Shown piece by piece: positions 20,320-31,893 of a stretch of DNA of 64,000 nucleotides (position 1 is the first letter of the stretch; each line of letters opens with the position of its first letter). Below the pieces are notes generated by a model that was given only the letters and a program-made list of their open reading frames with translations, was not told the DNA's origin and made no database searches. The position numbers were made by a program, and so were the translations under genes. This DNA is from Bactericera cockerelli (taxonomy: Eukaryota > Arthropoda > Insecta > Hemiptera > Triozidae): contig CM044957.1 in NCBI GenBank assembly GCA_024516035.1, positions 1,446,613-1,510,612 on the forward strand, in the 5' to 3' direction.

Positions 20320-22030
20320 TCATCTAGTCGGCTGGTCATTAGCGTGATTATCGTGAGCTTTTCTTATTACTATGGAATTAGATTTCTAGTGAATCTGCAT
20401 TCAGGCTTTTTACCATGAGTTTTTTACAATGAAATAAAATTTTATAGAGCCTCTTCAGCAGATTTTACTTCCGAGAAGTTTTAATAATTAGGTATTGGAA
20501 GTATTGTGTTCGTTTTAGTAAAATAATTAGTTTTTTGCTCTTATTTCAATTACTTCCGATCTTCTTCTTTCAGTTTGCCTTTTTCAATCCTACTTGGGGT
20601 CGGCATTGGGGCATTGTTGAACCTCGTGTTTTGAGGTTGGTTGGTTGTGCCACATTTTTACGGCGGAATGTCCTTCCTAACGCCAACGATTCTATAATTA
20701 TTATTATGAAATTCTTTATTTGAAGAACATGAGTATACTAACAAACAATGATAAAAATTAAAATACAAAATTGACAAAATATTTTATACAAAATTGTATT
20801 TGTATACAAATATAATATACAAATAATATACAAATTATAAATAAGACGGAGATTTCAGCCTCCATTCGCTGGGAATTGTACCCGCTACCCATATTAACCT
20901 CACCCAGCCTGAGGAGGGCCGGAAATGCCAGCTTCACGTGTTCGAGGGTGACAGTATTTTCTGTGTGAAACTCAAGTGAAACAAAAATCAAACTCATGAT
21001 CTCTGGACTACGGGCAGTAGTCAGAACCGTTACGTCAGCCTCCATGTTATTTCCATTACTTTCGATAATTTCTAATATTAGAAATCGGAAATATTGTGTT
21101 CGTTTTTGTAAACAAAGAACTTTTTTCTTCATAATTCTGGACTTTTCATAACCTCCTGAGCAATATTGGTTTTGTGTCGGTCTATTGGTCTGTCTGTTGT
21201 TTGCAGTTTTGCGAACTCGCAAATCTCAGAAACCACAGAACGGATTTCAACGAAAAATGTGTACATATAATTATTTACACGCGATATTAAGAGACATATT
21301 GCGGACTGTCCCATAAACTAATCAATTTCGCCGCAGCACGCAGCTGTTTTTGGAGATAAGTTTCCGCGTGAACTCTAACATTTCACTTAGACCAAGTTTG
21401 AACAGAATCGGTTGAGATCATTATTTTGAAGAAACAAGTTCATTTGGTAAAAAAATAAAAAATAAATTGATATAAATAGGATTGCGAGGCTACTGGACCT
21501 CGTTACAGAGAGCGCTCTCACTCTTCAAATCACCACATCTCTTTTTCAACCGTTAAATTTCGTTCAAATAATCCACTCAGAGTGCAGTTGAAACAGAGAT
21601 TTGGGGATTTCAGAGAAGAAAGCTTCCTGGAATGCGGTCCGTGTTATAATTCTATAAAAATAAATCTCTTATTTCATGTTCATTGGTTTCGGAGCAAGAA
21701 ATGCTGATTAAACTCGCAAGGTCATATCATTAAAAAATAACCAATATTGATTGTTTAATACCTATAAATACGAGGCCCAGCATGTCAGAAACGTGAAATG
21801 ATGGAAACAGGTTTGTATTAGATCCCAATACTTTCGTGATGGACAGAGGACTGTATGGTCTTAGAATATAAATCAGTGGCATAAGATTTTTTCACTAATA
21901 TAAAACAATGGTAAAAAAAAGTTATTTTCACCATCGAATTAAATTAAGTCAACACAAACTCTACCTGTTTGAGTTGTTTGGCCATTTTTAGAATTCCGCG
22001 ATTCTGATTACAAAAGCATTGTTCATATTA
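20320..22030. other. Gene-free interval with repeat scraps
   Basis: It contains an antisense 5S-SINE scrap near 20850-20950 (CCTCCATTCGCTGGG, AACCTCACCCAGCCTGAGG), the antisense dispersed repeat at 21100-21440, and a relative (21505-21640) of the MITE-like repeat at 12720. Reading frames here have no recognisable protein. Confidence 0.55.
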
Positions 22031-22034
22031 GTTT

Positions 22035-22275
22035 AGTAAATAGTCAGGCGTCGATGGCGCGTTGAATACATCGGTTCTCGTAGGATCACCGAAATCAAGC
22101 AACGTCCAGCAAAGTGAAGACTTCGTAACGCTGGCATTCCGGCCCAACTCAGTCTGAGTGAGGTTAATGTGGGTGGCAGGTTTGAGAGTTTCCTGCAAAT
22201 GGAGGGTAACACCCCGTCGTTATATGAACATGCAGCTGAAAGCGACGATAAACCCAAATTGAAAAAAAAACAATA
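22035..22275 (+). mobile_element. 5S-derived SINE, near full length
   Basis: Head GGCGTCGATGGCGCGTTGAATACATC with the 5S-like TCACCGAAATCAAGCAACG, an internal deletion after GAAGACTTCG, body, and the end AAAGCGACGATAAACCC plus A-run. Confidence 0.8.
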
Positions 22276-22394
22276 GTAAATTGTTTGTGATTAATAATAA
22301 TATATTCTGACATCTATGTACATCTAATTATTACAAGAGTTCTCTTTTTATTTTTCAGAATCTCATTTTTGAATAAATATTGATAATAATAATA

Positions 22395-22590
22395 ATATCC
22401 CCTTATGTATACTGCCCGATTAGGACCAAGGAGTCCCATTATTACTGCAGTAAACCCAAGACATATTATTATGTAGTACAAATCCCAAGTGGGAGGATAA
22501 TGTGTCATGTCCCGGCTGGGTTTCGAACCCGCGACCTCTGGATTACCAGTCAGAGTCCTTGACCACTACGCTACCTGGACTGTACCTAAT
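22395..22590 (-). mobile_element. tRNA-derived SINE, antisense
   Basis: Same family as 8090-8295: CCCATTATTACTGCAGTAA at the tail side, then TGTCCCGGCTGGGTTTCGAA and CTTGACCACTACGCTACC at the tRNA-like side. It lies directly downstream of the exonuclease-gene stop codon. Confidence 0.75.
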
Positions 22591-22601
22591 ATTCTCCGTT
22601 T

Positions 22602-22884
22602 TCAGAACCTCTGCACTTGCGCCGAAAGTTTGCTCTGTGAGTCGAGCGGGTGCTCCATCACTTGCCGCTCATAGAACCTCTTCTGTCCTCGCGTCCGCTT
22701 CCTCCAAGCCCTCAGCCGGCTGAACAGGACCACTAGGAAGAACCCGAGGGCGAGCACGAAGAGGCAGGGGCTCTGCATCGTGTAAGTGGTCCTGTAGGAT
22801 GGGTGGGCCCACGTCCCGCTGGGGGCGGAATAGGCGAGGGAAGATTCGTTGAACACGCCCCCGGCGCCCATCGAGGATAACTCT
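22602..22884 (-). CDS. Exonuclease-like gene, last exon with transmembrane segment
   Basis: The acceptor TTTTCAG lies just before 22884; entry phase 2 matches the previous exon, and the stop TGA is at 22602-22604. It encodes 94 residues. After a Ser/Gly/Tyr-rich stretch there is a hydrophobic helix CLFVLALGFFLVVLF followed by the basic cluster SRLRAWRKRTRGQKR and about 25 more residues. That is a single membrane anchor near the C-terminus with a positively charged tail. Neither EXD1 nor Egalitarian is known to me to carry such an anchor. It is possible that this exon belongs to another gene, but the phase match and acceptor support the join. High GC relative to flanks supports coding. Confidence 0.65.
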
Positions 22885-22935
22885 CTGAAAAGAATTCGAG
22901 GAAAAGAGAAGGAAAGTTGTATTTGTGTTGATCAC

Positions 22936-23487
22936 GATATCCCCCAAAAAACACCACTTCGTGGTTAAAAAAAGAAGAACGCCCCACTCAATAGAATGAT
23001 TATAATTAGCTAAAAATAAATGATATCAAATTGAGAACACCTTTACCTCCTTTCATTCTATTTCTCTGCACTCCTCTCTGAATTTATTCCTCTTATGTTT
23101 ATCTTTCTTTATCCTTTCTAGGGGTCATCCCAAACTTGATTTCTCTTTAAATTTACTTGTTGAACGGCAATAAAAAATGGCGGTCGGAGTATGATTTTTC
23201 TGAACTTATTTGATTTGAATCGAGAAAAATACACCGCGACCGCCATTTTTTATTGCCGTTCAACAAGTAAATTTAAAGAGAAATCAAGTTTGGGATGACC
23301 CCTAGAAAGGATAAAGAAAGATAAACATAAGAGGAATAAATTCAGAGAGGAGTGCAGAGAAATAGAATGAAAGGAGGTAAAGGTGTTCTCAATTTGATAT
23401 CATTTATTTTTAGCTAATTATAATCATTCTATTGAGTGGGGCGTTCTTCTTTTTTTAACCACGAAGTGGTGTTTTTGGGGGGATATC
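22936..23487. mobile_element. Foldback element with about 250-bp arms
   Basis: Left arm 22936-23186 and right arm 23237-23487 are near-perfect reverse complements with a loop of about 50 bp. The ends are GATATCCCCCCAAAAA and its complement. The arms contain GGAGTGCAGAGAAATAGAA and TTGGGATGACCC. A one-armed copy is at 58319-58522. No protein is encoded. It sits in the last intron of the exonuclease gene, only about 50 bp from the last exon's acceptor. Confidence 0.9.
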
Positions 23488-23489
23488 AG

Positions 23490-24430
23490 TTCTTTTTGTA
23501 CGAAAATATAGGTTCATACACTACTGAAACTTTATAAATAACAAAAGTAAATAAGCTGGGAAAATGTGAATGTACCAAGTTCTCTTATATTCCAATTTTT
23601 TTAAAGATATAGTTCTAGCAGGTATTTAATTTTTCTAAGGTCAATATATATTTAGATCCCCGATTCGGCCCCCTGAGTCCCCAAAGTGAGTGAATAATAT
23701 ATAAATTTGCAATCAGCCTATCAAGACCTTTTAATTCTATACTCCACATGATTAGGTTTATCTTAGGAGGGACACTAAAACACCTGAATTTACAAATGTC
23801 AAAGACATTAATTTGTTATCACCTTATCAAGGTGAGGTAATGAGTTCTCTCCCGTTGACCTATTCTTACCCGAATTCTCTCCGGCTTGTTGCAGGGGTCA
23901 CCACGAGTATCTCTCCCGGAAATAAGACCATGCTTTTTACATTAGGTATTTAAGAAAATGAAAATCGTAAAATTATCATTTTTATATAAGAATCGGCTTT
24001 TTATAAGGAAATCTTTAAAATCTCTAACTAATGAAAGGCAATGCCTTAAGTGTATAGTAGAGTTAGGTAAGATACATAGAAGGCCATGCCTCAGGAATAT
24101 ATGTAGTAGGGTTAGGGATAATACATAGAAGGCAATGCCTCGAGTTTATAGTAGGGTTAGGTATATACATAGAAGGCCATGCCTTAAGTCTTTATCAATG
24201 ATGCCTATTAGGTGTTTTTATTATAAAATTTATGCAAGGCCTAAACTATGTAGGTATAAACTCAGGTAAAAATACAAGCGACAGGAGACAATTCGGTGTT
24301 GATAAAACCATGAGCGGGAGAGAGCTCGCGATACCTACCTGACCAAAATTTGGGTCGGGAGAGAACTCGTTGGTGACGTCCCTTATCAATACCTCACGAG
24401 GTATGAGTGTACCCCGGGCATAATGGACAG
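23490..24430. other. Intron sequence with small repeats
   Basis: Near 24030-24190 a block of about 57 bp (AAGGCAATGCCTTAAG, TATAGTAGGGTTAGG, TACATAGAAGGCCATGCC) is repeated three times. Near 23840-23920 and 24310-24400 there are inverted, diverged segments (TTCTCTCCCG against CGGGAGAGAAC). No coding support. Confidence 0.55.
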
Positions 24431-24520
24431 ATAAAAAAACTGGCTTCATGGGGATCGAACCCAAGTCATCGTACGTGCAAGCCTAGTATGCTACCCACTT
24501 GGCTAAGGTCACTACTTTGT
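24430..24520 (-). mobile_element. tRNA-like SINE scrap, antisense
   Basis: GGGATCGAACCCAAGTCATC and ACGTGCAAGCCTAGTATGC are the reverse of a tRNA-like head. The same family is on the plus strand at 48215-48330 and antisense at 28425-28605. Confidence 0.6.
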
Positions 24521-24529
24521 CACAACTTT

Positions 24530-24690
24530 TAGTGACTACCATCGACATTATGAGAGCTAATTCATCATATTTTATCTCCATCCAACCATGATTGTCCAAA
24601 ATCAATCTCGTAATGCCGCCACAGGTCATTGTCCAATTCTACAACTACTACAATTTTCCTCGTGAGGGTAGTCATCAACATGAAATATAA
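24530..24690. repeat. Dispersed repeat, related to 42880-43070 and 57420-57610
   Basis: It holds ACCATCGACATTATGAGAGC, CCAAAATCAATCTCGTAATG and TTTTCCTCGTGAGG. The other two copies share these blocks, the one at 42880 in reverse. Confidence 0.6.
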
Positions 24691-25810
24691 AGAGCGGAAA
24701 AACAGAACAACGTTAAGCCCAAATTGAAAAAAATAAAGCTAAAACTTTCGTCCCCGCCAGGATTCGAACCCGTGCTAACTGGGTGGCAGGTCGGGCACGC
24801 TACCAATAGACAAAGTTGTCTTCTTAAGAATTGGACAGAAAATGAACTAACTAATACTTGGAAACATTAAAATTTTGCAGGAGAGAGCGAGGTCATCTCG
24901 AAAAATACATACTGGCCAATATCTGACCACTAAGCTAAGGATTCGAAGGTACCTACACGCCAAAGAAAATGAAAAGTCACCAGGTGCCACCCAGTGGACC
25001 GGTTGAAGGAATAAAATCAATAAATTTGGTATCTGCTCATCAAGATCTTTCATTTGATACCACTTAAGATTACTATTATCCTTCAATTCCCGATTTGGGC
25101 TCCCAAAACCCGAGGCCGCCCAAATGGGCCGCCCGCTTATAATTTAGAATTTTTTTTGGGTCCGGGCTCATCTCCATTATATCTTGATCACTTTAGACAC
25201 CTCACTTAATCTTCAGTGCCAAGTTAAAGACACGAAGTCGGGTCTCAAAGGATCCGTATGAAAAAAAAAACAGAAAAAAAAAAAAAAAAAAAACAAAATT
25301 ATGAATCTTTTCATGTCTTTCACGATTGTTGGGGGGTCTCGAAAATAGGGTTCCCGTTGGCCTAGGAAGTCAAACAAAAAGTCAAATCAATTTATTTTTC
25401 AGCGTAGAGTCCATTTCCGCAATAAAAATTGCAATTTTTGAAATTCATGTTGCACTTTTCGCTGGCTGAAAGTACATGAAATGCATGGGAACTATGTTTT
25501 GCGTAACCTTACACTCTGCCGGGCTGTCTCTTTCTTTGTATAGGCGTTCTTCACACCTCGGCCGAGGTGTTTCATTACTCAATAATTAGAATACACAGTT
25601 ACTCAATCTCGACTTATTGAGAGGAGTGAGAGTGAAAATTAATAGACACATTCAAGATTACAACTTCAAGTCAAAACTACAAATTAAATATTATAATTTG
25701 AGTCCGTTAATTTGTAAAAATAACTTACATTAGCGCAACAACAACAACAAAATACAGAAAATCTAGACTTAAGACTACAGAGGTCAGAGTTTTAACAAAA
25801 ATGTCTATTA
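24690..25810. other. Intron sequence, nothing recognised
   Basis: An antisense tRNA-like B-box (GGATTCGAACCCGTGC) is visible near 24762. The rest is AT-rich without supported features. An A-run lies at 25261-25293. Confidence 0.5.
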
Positions 25811-25814
25811 GCCT

Positions 25815-25990
25815 ATCTTTTAACTCGAACCACCGACCTCCAAGGTAATGGGCGCGGGGCATGCCAATTTATCGATCGAAATGCTAAAAAGATATACTAT
25901 GAATAAAATTGATAAATTTCTGCCGAAGTTTGGACTCGAACCACCGACCTCCAGTTTACACTCCGCCTTATTGATCGCTCCTGGAAAGAC
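25815..25990 (-). mobile_element. Two antisense tRNA-like SINE pieces
   Basis: CTCGAACCACCGACCTCCAAG and, 105 bp later, CTCGAACCACCGACCTCCAG: the same B-box-containing segment twice in the same orientation, so one copy interrupts or abuts another. Confidence 0.6.
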
Positions 25991-26654
25991 AATGTCAAAC
26001 AAGAACAATGAAATTAGAGACAATCATATTGAGTTGATGAAAAGTTTAATATGAGTCCCCCCCCCCCCCCATCCCGAACTTTCATTTCTGCTGGGGGAAA
26101 TGATGCCAATGACGTCACAGGGGCGACCTTGCAAGGGGAGACATGAAGACAGTCGGTTCAACTTGTTCCTTTTTAACTCTTACAATTCTGCCTTCTATTT
26201 TTGTGTTTTGTAACAGCTTGTTTTTCCTCAAGAAGTATGTGTGGTATCCAGAAATCCAAAGTACACAGTAGAATTTTTACAAGGAATAGAATCTTTTTAA
26301 TAATACTCTTCAATGGAAGGTAACTTCTATTTGAGGTGTTTTTCTACCACCTAATCCTCAGAGTCTTATTAAATGAGAATTTATGAAAAATTGAGGCCCA
26401 AATAAACCTTCAACAAATGTTTCCAACGGCCCTGGTTTCATCTTCCCTACTTCTCGACGCGACATTTCTGACACAATATTTTTTCCACGAAAAGATTTCG
26501 TTGCACAACAGTTCGTCATGATTGTTCCTTCGCTTTCAGTTTTCCCCTTACTCGTATTTACATAGAAGCTTGTTATGGTGTAATTCCATGAGTTCAAATT
26601 TTTTTTTTTTAGCTCAATGTCTTTTTTAGAGACCATTAGCTCAATGTCTTTTTT

Positions 26655-26870
26655 AGAGACCATTTGGGACGGAGGTTTTGCTCTCCATTGGCTGGAGTCC
26701 CTCGAACCAGCTACCGACATTGACCTAACCCAGCCTGGGTTGGCGCACAAAGCAGTCAGCATAAATATGCGATGCGATGGTTACAAATTGAGTGGTCACC
26801 TACCAAGTTGCTCTCTAGACGTTGCTAAAGTTCTGTGATCTTACAAGAGAGTTTAACGCTGTTGAAAAAA
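26655..26870 (-). mobile_element. 5S-derived SINE, antisense, diverged
   Basis: TTTTGCTCTCCATTGGCTGG, TGACCTAACCCAGCCTGGG, GTCACCTACCAAG and GACGTTGCTAAAG reproduce the antisense order body-head of the 5S-headed family. Confidence 0.65.
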
Positions 26871-27453
26871 AGGGTTTTCAACGCAGTGTTTAGTAAACTA
26901 TCTCTGATTTTGTATGAATACCTCCTACTCATAGTAAACCTTGCCTTTCTATCCCTACCAACAGCATAGCGTTACGCAACAGAAGACTAATGTCCTAACA
27001 TTATGGAGTCCCTCAAGGGGAAAATTTGTCATTAAGGAAAATATAGGTATGGTTGATATTGCTCTAGTGCTGGAATAGATAATATAGGTATTAGGTGTAC
27101 TATCCAGCTAGATGGAAAATAAAAGGTAATGAAAATAGGAAATGCCGGCCCTCAGTAGCTTGCTAGATAAGGCGGTGGACATTTTTCAAAATGGCAATAC
27201 CAAAATATAGGTACTAGATAAAATAAAAATAAATAAATAAAAGTAATTTGCTCGAATGACTTTGTAATTTTAATTCCGAAATCCAAGACTAGTCCGTTTC
27301 AAAAAATGACCTAGATGTAAAAAAGACATTAGGCAAAAAAAAAGACTTGAAATTTACCAGTGAGGTCTACAGTTCACAGAACTACCAGTTAATGATAAAT
27401 TCTAAATCAATCGAGATTCCCTCCGCTCTCAGATTAACTGCTTTGAAACTCAC

Positions 27454-27735
27454 CGAACAATCACGTCACTGGGGGGCACGGCGAAGTCCGTCACGTCTCG
27501 TTTCGACCGGTTGGCGCGAACGTTTGCCGCATCGTGTGACTCTCGCGCCGCTCTCACATTTTCTCGCTCGGCGCGCGACAGTGTCGACGGCTTGCCTCGC
27601 ACGACGGACCGTGCCCGGGGAGCGTCGGGGAACACCCAGGGGCTGGACAGTGCGTCGGCGGCGCGAATCTGCTGCTGGATCACCTTGTCCGTCTGGTAGA
27701 TGGTCTCGTTGGGATCTGGCTTGAAGAAGGGGTGA
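27454..27735 (-). CDS. Exonuclease-like gene, sixth visible exon
   Basis: The acceptor TTGCAG precedes 27735 and the donor CG^GTGAGT follows 27454. Phase 2 in and phase 2 out both match the neighbours. The 93 codons start HPFFKPDPNETIYQTDKVIQQ, likely the helix that closes the exonuclease domain, and continue into an Arg/Ala/Ser-rich stretch with PSDVIV at the end. The second half looks disordered and basic, which would suit RNA binding; that is inference. Strongly GC-rich compared with the flanking intron. Confidence 0.7.
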
Positions 27736-27835
27736 CTGCAAGGGAAAAGAACAAGAGTTGCCTCAGATAGTAGACTAGGATAATAACTATACTGAAAACT
27801 AAAGGCTATTCTTAACCGTCCCTAAGTGAAAAAAA

Positions 27836-28070
27836 CTAGCCAGCTTCGATGTTACATTAAATACACAAGTTTTTGTTCTATCACTAAGCAACGTCCAGCG
27901 AGGTTAAACCTTGTATGTTTGATCATTCAAATTCGAAACTTCGTGATGCTGGCTATTCCTGGCCTCACTCAGGCTGGGTGAGGTTAATTTGAGTAGCTGG
28001 TTTGTGAGTTTCCAGCGAATGAAACACGTGATTTGACTATGCAGTTGAAAATGACGTTTTAAGAAAAAAG
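27836..28070 (+). mobile_element. 5S-derived SINE
   Basis: CTAGCCAGCTTCGATG start, AAGCAACGTCCAGCGAGG, TCGTGATGCTGGCTATTCC and CTGGGTGAGGTTAATTTGAG, ending AAATGACGTTTTAAGAAAAAAG. The GAGGGTAAAACCCCC block is lost. Confidence 0.75.
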
Positions 28071-28109
28071 AACAATCTGCCTCAGACTAAATCATTGGAT
28101 GCTTTAGAA

Positions 28110-28400
28110 GTTCGCTCCACCTGGTGGTTATTTTCCACTAAAAAGTGTATTTTTATTTTAGAAGTAAAAAAAGAACTGTCATTGGTTTTAATAGTAATAA
28201 CACTCTTTAGTGGAAGGCAACCACCAGGCGAGGTTAATGCTCATTTTCTACCACCTAACCCTCAGAGTACCATTATTATGTTGTCACAAACTCAAATTAA
28301 TGAGGAAAAATTCATGCACTGGGTGGGACTCGAACCAACGGATCTCTACGCTACCTAGATTACCAGATTAGCGCGTTAACATCATATCGTGTCTCACTGG
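28110..28400 (-). mobile_element. tRNA-derived SINE, antisense
   Basis: The reverse complement reads GCGCTAATCTGGTAATC, GATCCGTTGGTTCGAGTCCC and AACCTCGCCTGGTGGTTGCC. CACCTGGTGG near 28117 is a further tail scrap. Confidence 0.7.
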
Positions 28401-28424
28401 GGTACGCACATCCGATACGGAACT

Positions 28425-28605
28425 AGCCTTTTCAGACAAAAAACAATGACACAAATCCAATCAACCAACCTCAACCATGAGGAAAAGGTTGTAGAGTGGA
28501 ACCCGGACATCCAAGTACAGAACAGAAAAATGTCTACCCTACTGGGGATTGAACCTAGGTCACCGTGCGTGCAAGCCAGTACTCCACACAACCACGGTTA
28601 CTACT
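28425..28605 (-). mobile_element. tRNA-like SINE, antisense (family of 48215)
   Basis: GGGGATTGAACCTAGGTCACC and CGTGCGTGCAAGCCAGTACTC are the reversed tRNA-like head. The body with TGTAGAGTGGAACCCGGAC lies upstream on the plus strand. Confidence 0.6.
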
Positions 28606-29199
28606 TCTTAATTCAAATTTATTTACATAAACTACAAAGAGCGGGATAATTGCCTAAAGGAATCTATACCAAACAGTTCATGTTGCAATTGATTTTTACA
28701 AATACCTAATATTTCGGTACGGAAAATTCGTGTAAATGAAATGTCAAAATTTGAAAGCACAAATTAGTATGTAGAACAAACTGTTATGTCTTACTTCGCT
28801 CCTCTGATTGATTTTCATTAATCACTGTGGAAATGATAGGTAAGTAGAAGGCGTCAACTTGACTGACAGCTGTCAGAGGAACATCCTGCCGTCTGCGTGC
28901 TGATTTTCTTGTGAGAATGTTGAGTGCGACAGCTTAACGCACAAGCGACGTATCAAGCGAACAAGGATCCTTGTTCAATAGTGATGTAAGGGCCAAATTA
29001 TAAATAGCTTAAGGGAAGATCGCTCCCAAGACGGACTTTCACCAAATTCTGTGAATCATATTTTGCCTGATGCAAGGTCTTCCGTCATCTTTGTTGTATT
29101 TATTTTATAATTTTGGCTCTAATTCTCGTATATGAAGTATGCTAAAGCAATATCTTTACTACTTTATCCGTGTTCTGAAAGAAGGGGAAATTAGAGAAC

Positions 29200-30605
29200 T
29201 TACGGTTTAGGCCCCAACATGTTCTCCGGTTTGACCCACTTGTCAAATTCTTCTGAAGTGAGATATCCTAGTTTGAGGGCGGACGCTTTCAGCGTGATTC
29301 CTGCCTTGTGCGCGTACTTCGCTATCTCGGCCGCTTTGTCGTAGCCAATGTGGGGATTCAGGGCGGTCACCAACATCAGAGACTCGTTGAGTAGCTTAGC
29401 TATGGTGTCTTCGTTTGCTTTGATCCCGATGACACATTTGCGGGTGAAGGACTGGGTGCTGTCTGCCAAAAGACGTATGGAGCGCAGGACGTTGCTGACG
29501 ATGAGTGGTTTGAACACATTCAGCTCGAAGTGGCCATTGCTGCCGCCCACACTGACGGCCACGTGATTACCCATCACTTGAGCCGCCACCATGGTCAAGG
29601 CTTCACACTGCGTAGGGTTCACCTTGCCCGGCATGATGGAGGACCCTGGTTCGTTCTCCGGTAGTGCCAGCTCGCCCAGGCCACATCGAGGTCCAGACCC
29701 CAGGAACCGGATGTCGTTCGCGATCTTCATCAGACTCACAGCCACTGTGTTCAGCGCCCCCGACACCTCCACTAGCGTATCGTGGCTTGCCAGCGACTCG
29801 AACTTGTTCGCTGCAGACTTGAAAGGCAATCCCGTCAGCTGGGAGATTCTCGCGGAGCACTTCTCTGCGAATCCCTCGTGGTATTGAGTCCAGTGCCCAC
29901 AGCCGTGCCTCCAATGGCGAGTTGATACAGCCGCGGCAGTGTGTCCTCCACTCTTTGAATACCGAACTTGATTTGCGTGACATAACCACTGAACTCTTGA
30001 CCCAGCGTGAGGGGTGTGGCGTCTTGCGTGTGCGTTCTACCGATCTTGATGATGTGCTGGAACGCTTTCTCTTTCATACTCAGAGCGTCATGCAAGTCTC
30101 GCAGAGACGTCAGCAATCGCTTGTGGATTTCAAGAGCCACCGCAATGTGCATGGCTGTTGGAAACGTATCGTTGGAGCTTTGGCTTTTGTTGACATGGTC
30201 GTTGGGATGCACAGGGTCCTTGGAGCCAAGCTTGCCTCCGAGAATCTCGATGGCTCGGTTGCTGATGACTTCGTTGATGTTCATGTTGGTCTGGGTCCCG
30301 GACCCTGTCTGCCAGATGCTGAGGGGGAAGTGAGCCTCGTACAGCTTCCCGGAGATCACATCGTCTGAAGCTTGCGATATAGCATCGGCAAGTTTCGGAT
30401 CCAAACCAAACTCTTTGTTCACTTCAGCTGCTGCTTTCTTCAGTATGCCCATCGCTGAGATGACAGGCTCAGGCATACGCTCGCTCTCTCCACCGATAGG
30501 AAAGTTTAGTTGTGATCGCACTGTCTGAGCACCATAGTATTTGTCACTTGGAACTTCCAACTCCCCGAACGAATCTTTTTCCAACCGAACCCCTGTCTTA
30601 GTCAT
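29200..30605 (-). CDS. FH: Fumarate hydratase (class II), single exon, one frameshift
   Basis: Class II fumarase interconverts fumarate and malate in the TCA cycle and in cytosol. Two overlapping frames together give about 468 codons from ATG 30605 to TAA 29200, the full length of the mature enzyme. Visible marks: [60 protein letters not shown] and the signature [16 protein letters not shown], ending MLGPKP. At 29880/29881 one base is missing (the expected GTGLNT-H-EGFAEK breaks after GLNT), so the reading frame shifts. The break is single, so it is either a sequencing error or a very young lesion. There are no introns, while animal fumarase genes usually have several, so a retrocopy is possible. 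A TTGTTACAG acceptor at 30627 leaves open an upstream exon with a mitochondrial presequence. Nested, same strand, in an intron of the exonuclease gene. Confidence 0.85.
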
Positions 30606-30968
30606 TGCAACAACTATTCTAGACAACTGTAACAAACCGACTGAGCGTTAAAAAGTATGAAGTTTTAATGTCCCGGATAGATTGTTATCAGTTGCAATTA
30701 AACATCCGGAAATTTTTATCAGGTGAGGCAGTTTAGTCACGCCAAATTATCAATATTTTGCAACAGTAATTATTTCTGCCTACGTTTCTAAACTATATAA
30801 AATTCGCATACAAAAAACATAGGTAGACGTAGACGTGGTAACTTTTCACTACTTTTTAAAAAAAAATTAATATACCTATTAAAATATTAATGTTCCAACA
30901 AAACTCATCAATATCAAACATCCTGACGCACAGTAATAAAATGAATAATACTCATAATAATAACTCAC

Positions 30969-31231
30969 TTGTTGATGGCGTCCTGCAGCTGCAGCAGCAG
31001 GTTCACGTCCTCGCCTGCATAGTGCAGCAGGGCCGGGCACAGGGGTCTGTAGCTCCACAGGTTGGGGTTGCCCCTGTAGAGAGACTTGACGGCGCCTTTG
31101 ATCTGGTTCGTGTCGAATCTGTACAGCGCCATCAGCTCGTTGAGGCTGATCTTCCAGCTGCCTCCCAGCTCCTGTCCGTCGTAGCCCATCCGCAGCTCTG
31201 GGAACCTCACCTGCAGGCCTTTGAAAGCTGC
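30969..31231 (-). CDS. Exonuclease-like gene, fifth exon (Exo III motif)
   Basis: Acceptor TCGGCAG before 31231, donor AA^GTGAGT after 30969; phases 0 in and 2 out. The 87 codons start AAFKGLQVRFPEL and contain SLNELMALY and NLWSYRPLCPALLHYAGEDVN. The YAGED string is the Y-x3-D of Exo III in DEDDy nucleases, so the last catalytic Asp and the Tyr are present. RPL(C)P..LL-YA..D is shared with Egalitarian and EXD1 relatives. Confidence 0.85.
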
Positions 31232-31264
31232 CTGCCGATAGAACAACAAATTTTAGATATACAA

Positions 31265-31560
31265 TTCACCGATTGCTGGCTATTCCCACTTTAACCCAGA
31301 CTAGGTGAGGTTAATGTGAGAGCTAGTTGGTAAGGATTCAGCGAATGGAGGGTCAAACCGCCACCTCTATGTGTCCTTACCATTTAAACTCCAAACCTGC
31401 GTTGATGGCACGTTCGATACAACAGTTCTCGTTAAATCACTAAAGTTAAGCAAACGTCCAGTGAGGTCAAGAAATTGGTGGCGACGACTCAAATTTAAAT
31501 TCTCGTGGTGCTATCTCCGGCCCCGCCCAGGGTCTTGAGGTTATTATGGGTACCTGCTTT
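31265..31560 (+). mobile_element. 5S-derived SINE pieces
   Basis: A body piece (GATTGCTGGCTATTCCC, AGGTGAGGTTAATGTGAG) is followed by a head piece (TGCGTTGATGGCACG, CACTAAAGTTAAGCAAACG). The order is rearranged: two overlapping insertions. Confidence 0.65.
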
Positions 31561-31812
31561 GTTAAACTAAATTCACGGTTCTTTGCGCTAGCTTCTTTAC
31601 ATTGCAAGCACCTTTACCATCCGACTACCAACGCTTGGTACTATTAACATATGTTCTGGGTGTTATAGGATTTACACAGGAATCTTATATCCGTAGAATT
31701 TTAGTAGAAGAATTTTTGTACAAAACTTAGTGATACTTTCTTCTTCGCAAGTTTCACAACGAAGACCGACAGTTAAATATTTCTTCATCTGGAAAAGATT
31801 TTGAAAGCGTAC

Positions 31813-31893
31813 CTGCGTATCGTAAACATTCTTCAGCACAATGCTGAACTGTCGGTATAGATTAGCTGCGTCTCCTGATATACCATGCAGCAC
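31813..31893 (-). CDS. Exonuclease-like gene, fourth exon (Exo II motif)
   Basis: An 81-bp exon in phase 0 with acceptor TTTACAG and donor CAG^GTACGC. It encodes VLHGISGDAANLYRQF then SIVLKNVYDTQ. The GDAANL Asp takes the Exo II position, and the NVYDTQ string is a family landmark (NVFDTQ in relatives). The strongest resemblance of this segment is to Egalitarian-type domains. Confidence 0.85.

Noticed and set aside
19541..20347. Frames rich in Lys/Glu or Leu/Ser/Phe
   Set aside because: Purine and pyrimidine tract by-products.
29200..30605. Fumarase as an old pseudogene
   Set aside because: There is only one lesion in about 1.4 kb and all signature motifs are perfect, so long neutral decay is not supported. 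A young lesion or a sequencing error is more likely.
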